Assembly: GCA_024278755.1 (NCBI GenBank)
Contig: JAJRSO010000023.1
Span: 1-64,000, forward strand
Direction of reading: 5' to 3'
DNA length: 64,000 nucleotides
Source of the DNA: Calditrichota bacterium
Lineage (GTDB): Bacteria > Calditrichota > Calditrichia > Calditrichales > Calditrichaceae
Positions 62,909 through 64,000 of this stretch are shown here, piece by piece. Below the pieces are notes generated by a model, which was not told the origin of the DNA, did not search any database, and was given only the letters and a program-made list of their open reading frames with translations. Position 1 is the stretch's first letter. Each line of letters begins with the position of its first letter. Both the position numbers and the translations under genes were made by a program.

Positions 62909-64000
62909 ATGACCCGAACACATACCTGTGGTGCCTTAAACAAAAAAAACCTGGGACAAAAAGTTGTTTTGACCGGATGGGTAAATAAATGGCGAGACCT
63001 GGGCGGTTTGATTTTTATTGATTTGCGCGACCGTTACGGCAAAGTGCAAACGGTGTTTAATCCGGAAGAAAACGCGGAGGTCTATGAACAGGCCAAAGCG
63101 TTGCGCAGCGAAGATGTAGTTGAAATTAAGGGAACCGTTTCCGCCCGTCCGGACACTATGATTAACCAAGAAATGAAAACCGGCGAAATCGAAATTGCCG
63201 CTTCTTCCTTTCGTATTTTAAATAAAGCGAAAACTACACCGTTTGAAATTTTAGATGATATCGAGATAAATGAAGAATTGCGTTTAAAATACCGTTATCT
63301 GGATTTGCGACGTAGCAGCCTGCAGCGAAATTTACTGGTTCGCAGCAACGTGTATCATATTATCCGCGATTATTTTTATAAGAATGAATTTTTAGAAATT
63401 GAAACGCCTATCCTGATGAAAAGTACGCCGGAAGGCGCTCGCGATTTTTTAGTGCCTAGCCGAAACTATCCCGGGCGGTTTTATGCTTTGCCACAATCAC
63501 CCCAAACCTATAAACAATTATTAATGGTAGCCGGATTTGACCGCTATTTCCAGGTGGTGAAGTGTTTCAGGGATGAAGATTTACGTCGTGACCGTCAGCC
63601 GGAGTTTACGCAGAGAGATGTGGAGATGTCCTTCGTTGATGAAAATGATATTATTCGGATCGGTAGCGAACTGGTACAAAAGGTATTTAAAGAGGTTCTC
63701 GATATTTCCATGGAGATGCCTATCAAACGCCTGACTTTTAAAGAAGCATTTGAACGGTTTGGTTCGGATAAACCCGACTTACGTTTTGGGATGGAAATTC
63801 ACCGCTTAAATGAAGTGTTTACAAATTCCGATTTTAACGTTTTTAGCAGTGTGCTTGCATCTGACGGGGAAATAGCAGCGCTTGTGGTAAAAAACGGCGC
63901 CGATTTTAGTCGTAAAAAAATTGATAAATTAATCGACCGTGCCAAAGAATTAGGCGCAAAAGGGTTGGCCTATTGGAAATATCAGCAGGGAGAATTTTCT
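62909..64000 (+). CDS. aspS: Aspartyl-tRNA synthetase (partial, 3' end outside)
   Basis: 364 residues visible from ATG 62909, with GGAG 9 bp upstream. Class II synthetase charging tRNA-Asp. The N-terminal anticodon-binding OB domain (VVLTGWVNKWRDLGGLIFIDLRDRYGKVQTVF) leads to motif 1 region (RSNVYHIIRDYFYKNEFLEIETPILMKSTPEGARDFLVPSR), QSPQTYKQLLMVAGFDRYFQ, and motif 2 (FRDEDLRRDRQPEFTQRDVEMSF). The bacterial insertion domain starts near residue 285. Motif 3 is beyond the edge. Whether it is the discriminating or Asn-mischarging type cannot be told. Confidence 0.96.
   Translation, partial: MTRTHTCGALNKKNLGQKVVLTGWVNKWRDLGGLIFIDLRDRYGKVQTVFNPEENAEVYEQAKALRSEDVVEIKGTVSARPDTMINQEMKTGEIEIAASSFRILNKAKTTPFEILDDIEINEELRLKYRYLDLRRSSLQRNLLVRSNVYHIIRDYFYKNEFLEIETPILMKSTPEGARDFLVPSRNYPGRFYALPQSPQTYKQLLMVAGFDRYFQVVKCFRDEDLRRDRQPEFTQRDVEMSFVDENDIIRIGSELVQKVFKEVLDISMEMPIKRLTFKEAFERFGSDKPDLRFGMEIHRLNEVFTNSDFNVFSSVLASDGEIAALVVKNGADFSRKKIDKLIDRAKELGAKGLAYWKYQQGEFS

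Overview
The window reads like chromosomal DNA of a Gram-negative, FCB-group bacterium. Calditrichota (Caldithrix-like) is my best guess, not a proven assignment. The grounds are: exported proteins with Ala-Gln signal peptide ends; a FlgD/Por-type C-terminal sorting domain on a metalloprotease; a complete F-type ATP synthase operon of the atpZ-(atpI-like)-B-E-F-H-A-G-D-C type; a bactofilin; TolQ/TolR-type motor proteins with an AgmX/PglI-type protein; and a decaheme cytochrome. No phage, insertion sequence, CRISPR or plasmid module was seen.

Layout. 1-2 kb: the end of an exported repeat protein and an AT-rich secreted M43-type metalloprotease with a stunted propeller-like end. 2-7 kb: an aldo/keto reductase, then a leftward operon for inositol lipids (Aur1/PAP2-like enzyme, CDP-alcohol phosphatidyltransferase, myo-inositol-1-phosphate synthase, small membrane exporter) and tRNA-Thr(CGU). 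7-18 kb: metabolic and housekeeping genes (DUF971, pepT, an oligopeptidase B gene broken by a TAA, a MetX-like hydrolase, trmO, YghZ-like reductase, secreted metallophosphatase, dienoyl-CoA-reductase-like SDR, a double AP2-like protein, a WalJ-like MBL hydrolase). 18-23 kb: a DUF4105 protein, a TetR-SDR-hemolysin III operon with a clear operator palindrome, and a tandem universal stress protein. 23-25 kb: a decaheme cytochrome translationally coupled to an outer-membrane barrel. 25-31 kb: uvrA broken by a TAG, and a UshA-like 5'-nucleotidase swollen by inserts of 7-bp repeats. 31-42 kb: YraN, a class V aminotransferase, a CHASE2 adenylate cyclase, a response regulator with a phosphatase-like but apparently dead output domain, a DUF512 radical SAM protein next to der, a metalloprotease and a TPR protein.

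42-52 kb: parA-parB-M23 peptidase-bactofilin run directly into the ATP synthase operon, so chromosome segregation, wall/cytoskeleton and energy genes form one rightward string. 52-63 kb: two large exported TPR proteins, a small exported protein, an ExbB/TolQ-like motor protein, two different ExbD/TolR-like proteins and an AgmX/PglI-type protein, closed by a strong terminator. This looks like a complete proton-driven envelope machine. aspS begins after it and runs off the window.

Most interesting: (1) the TPR-ExbB-ExbD-ExbD-AgmX machine, in which one ExbD has Asn where the proton-carrying Asp normally sits; (2) the decaheme-barrel pair; (3) the inositol-lipid operon; (4) two conserved genes, ptrB and uvrA, each cut by one stop codon at a usual Glu position; (5) small repeat families (a 23-nt palindrome and 7-bp-period repeats) that have entered coding sequence in frame.
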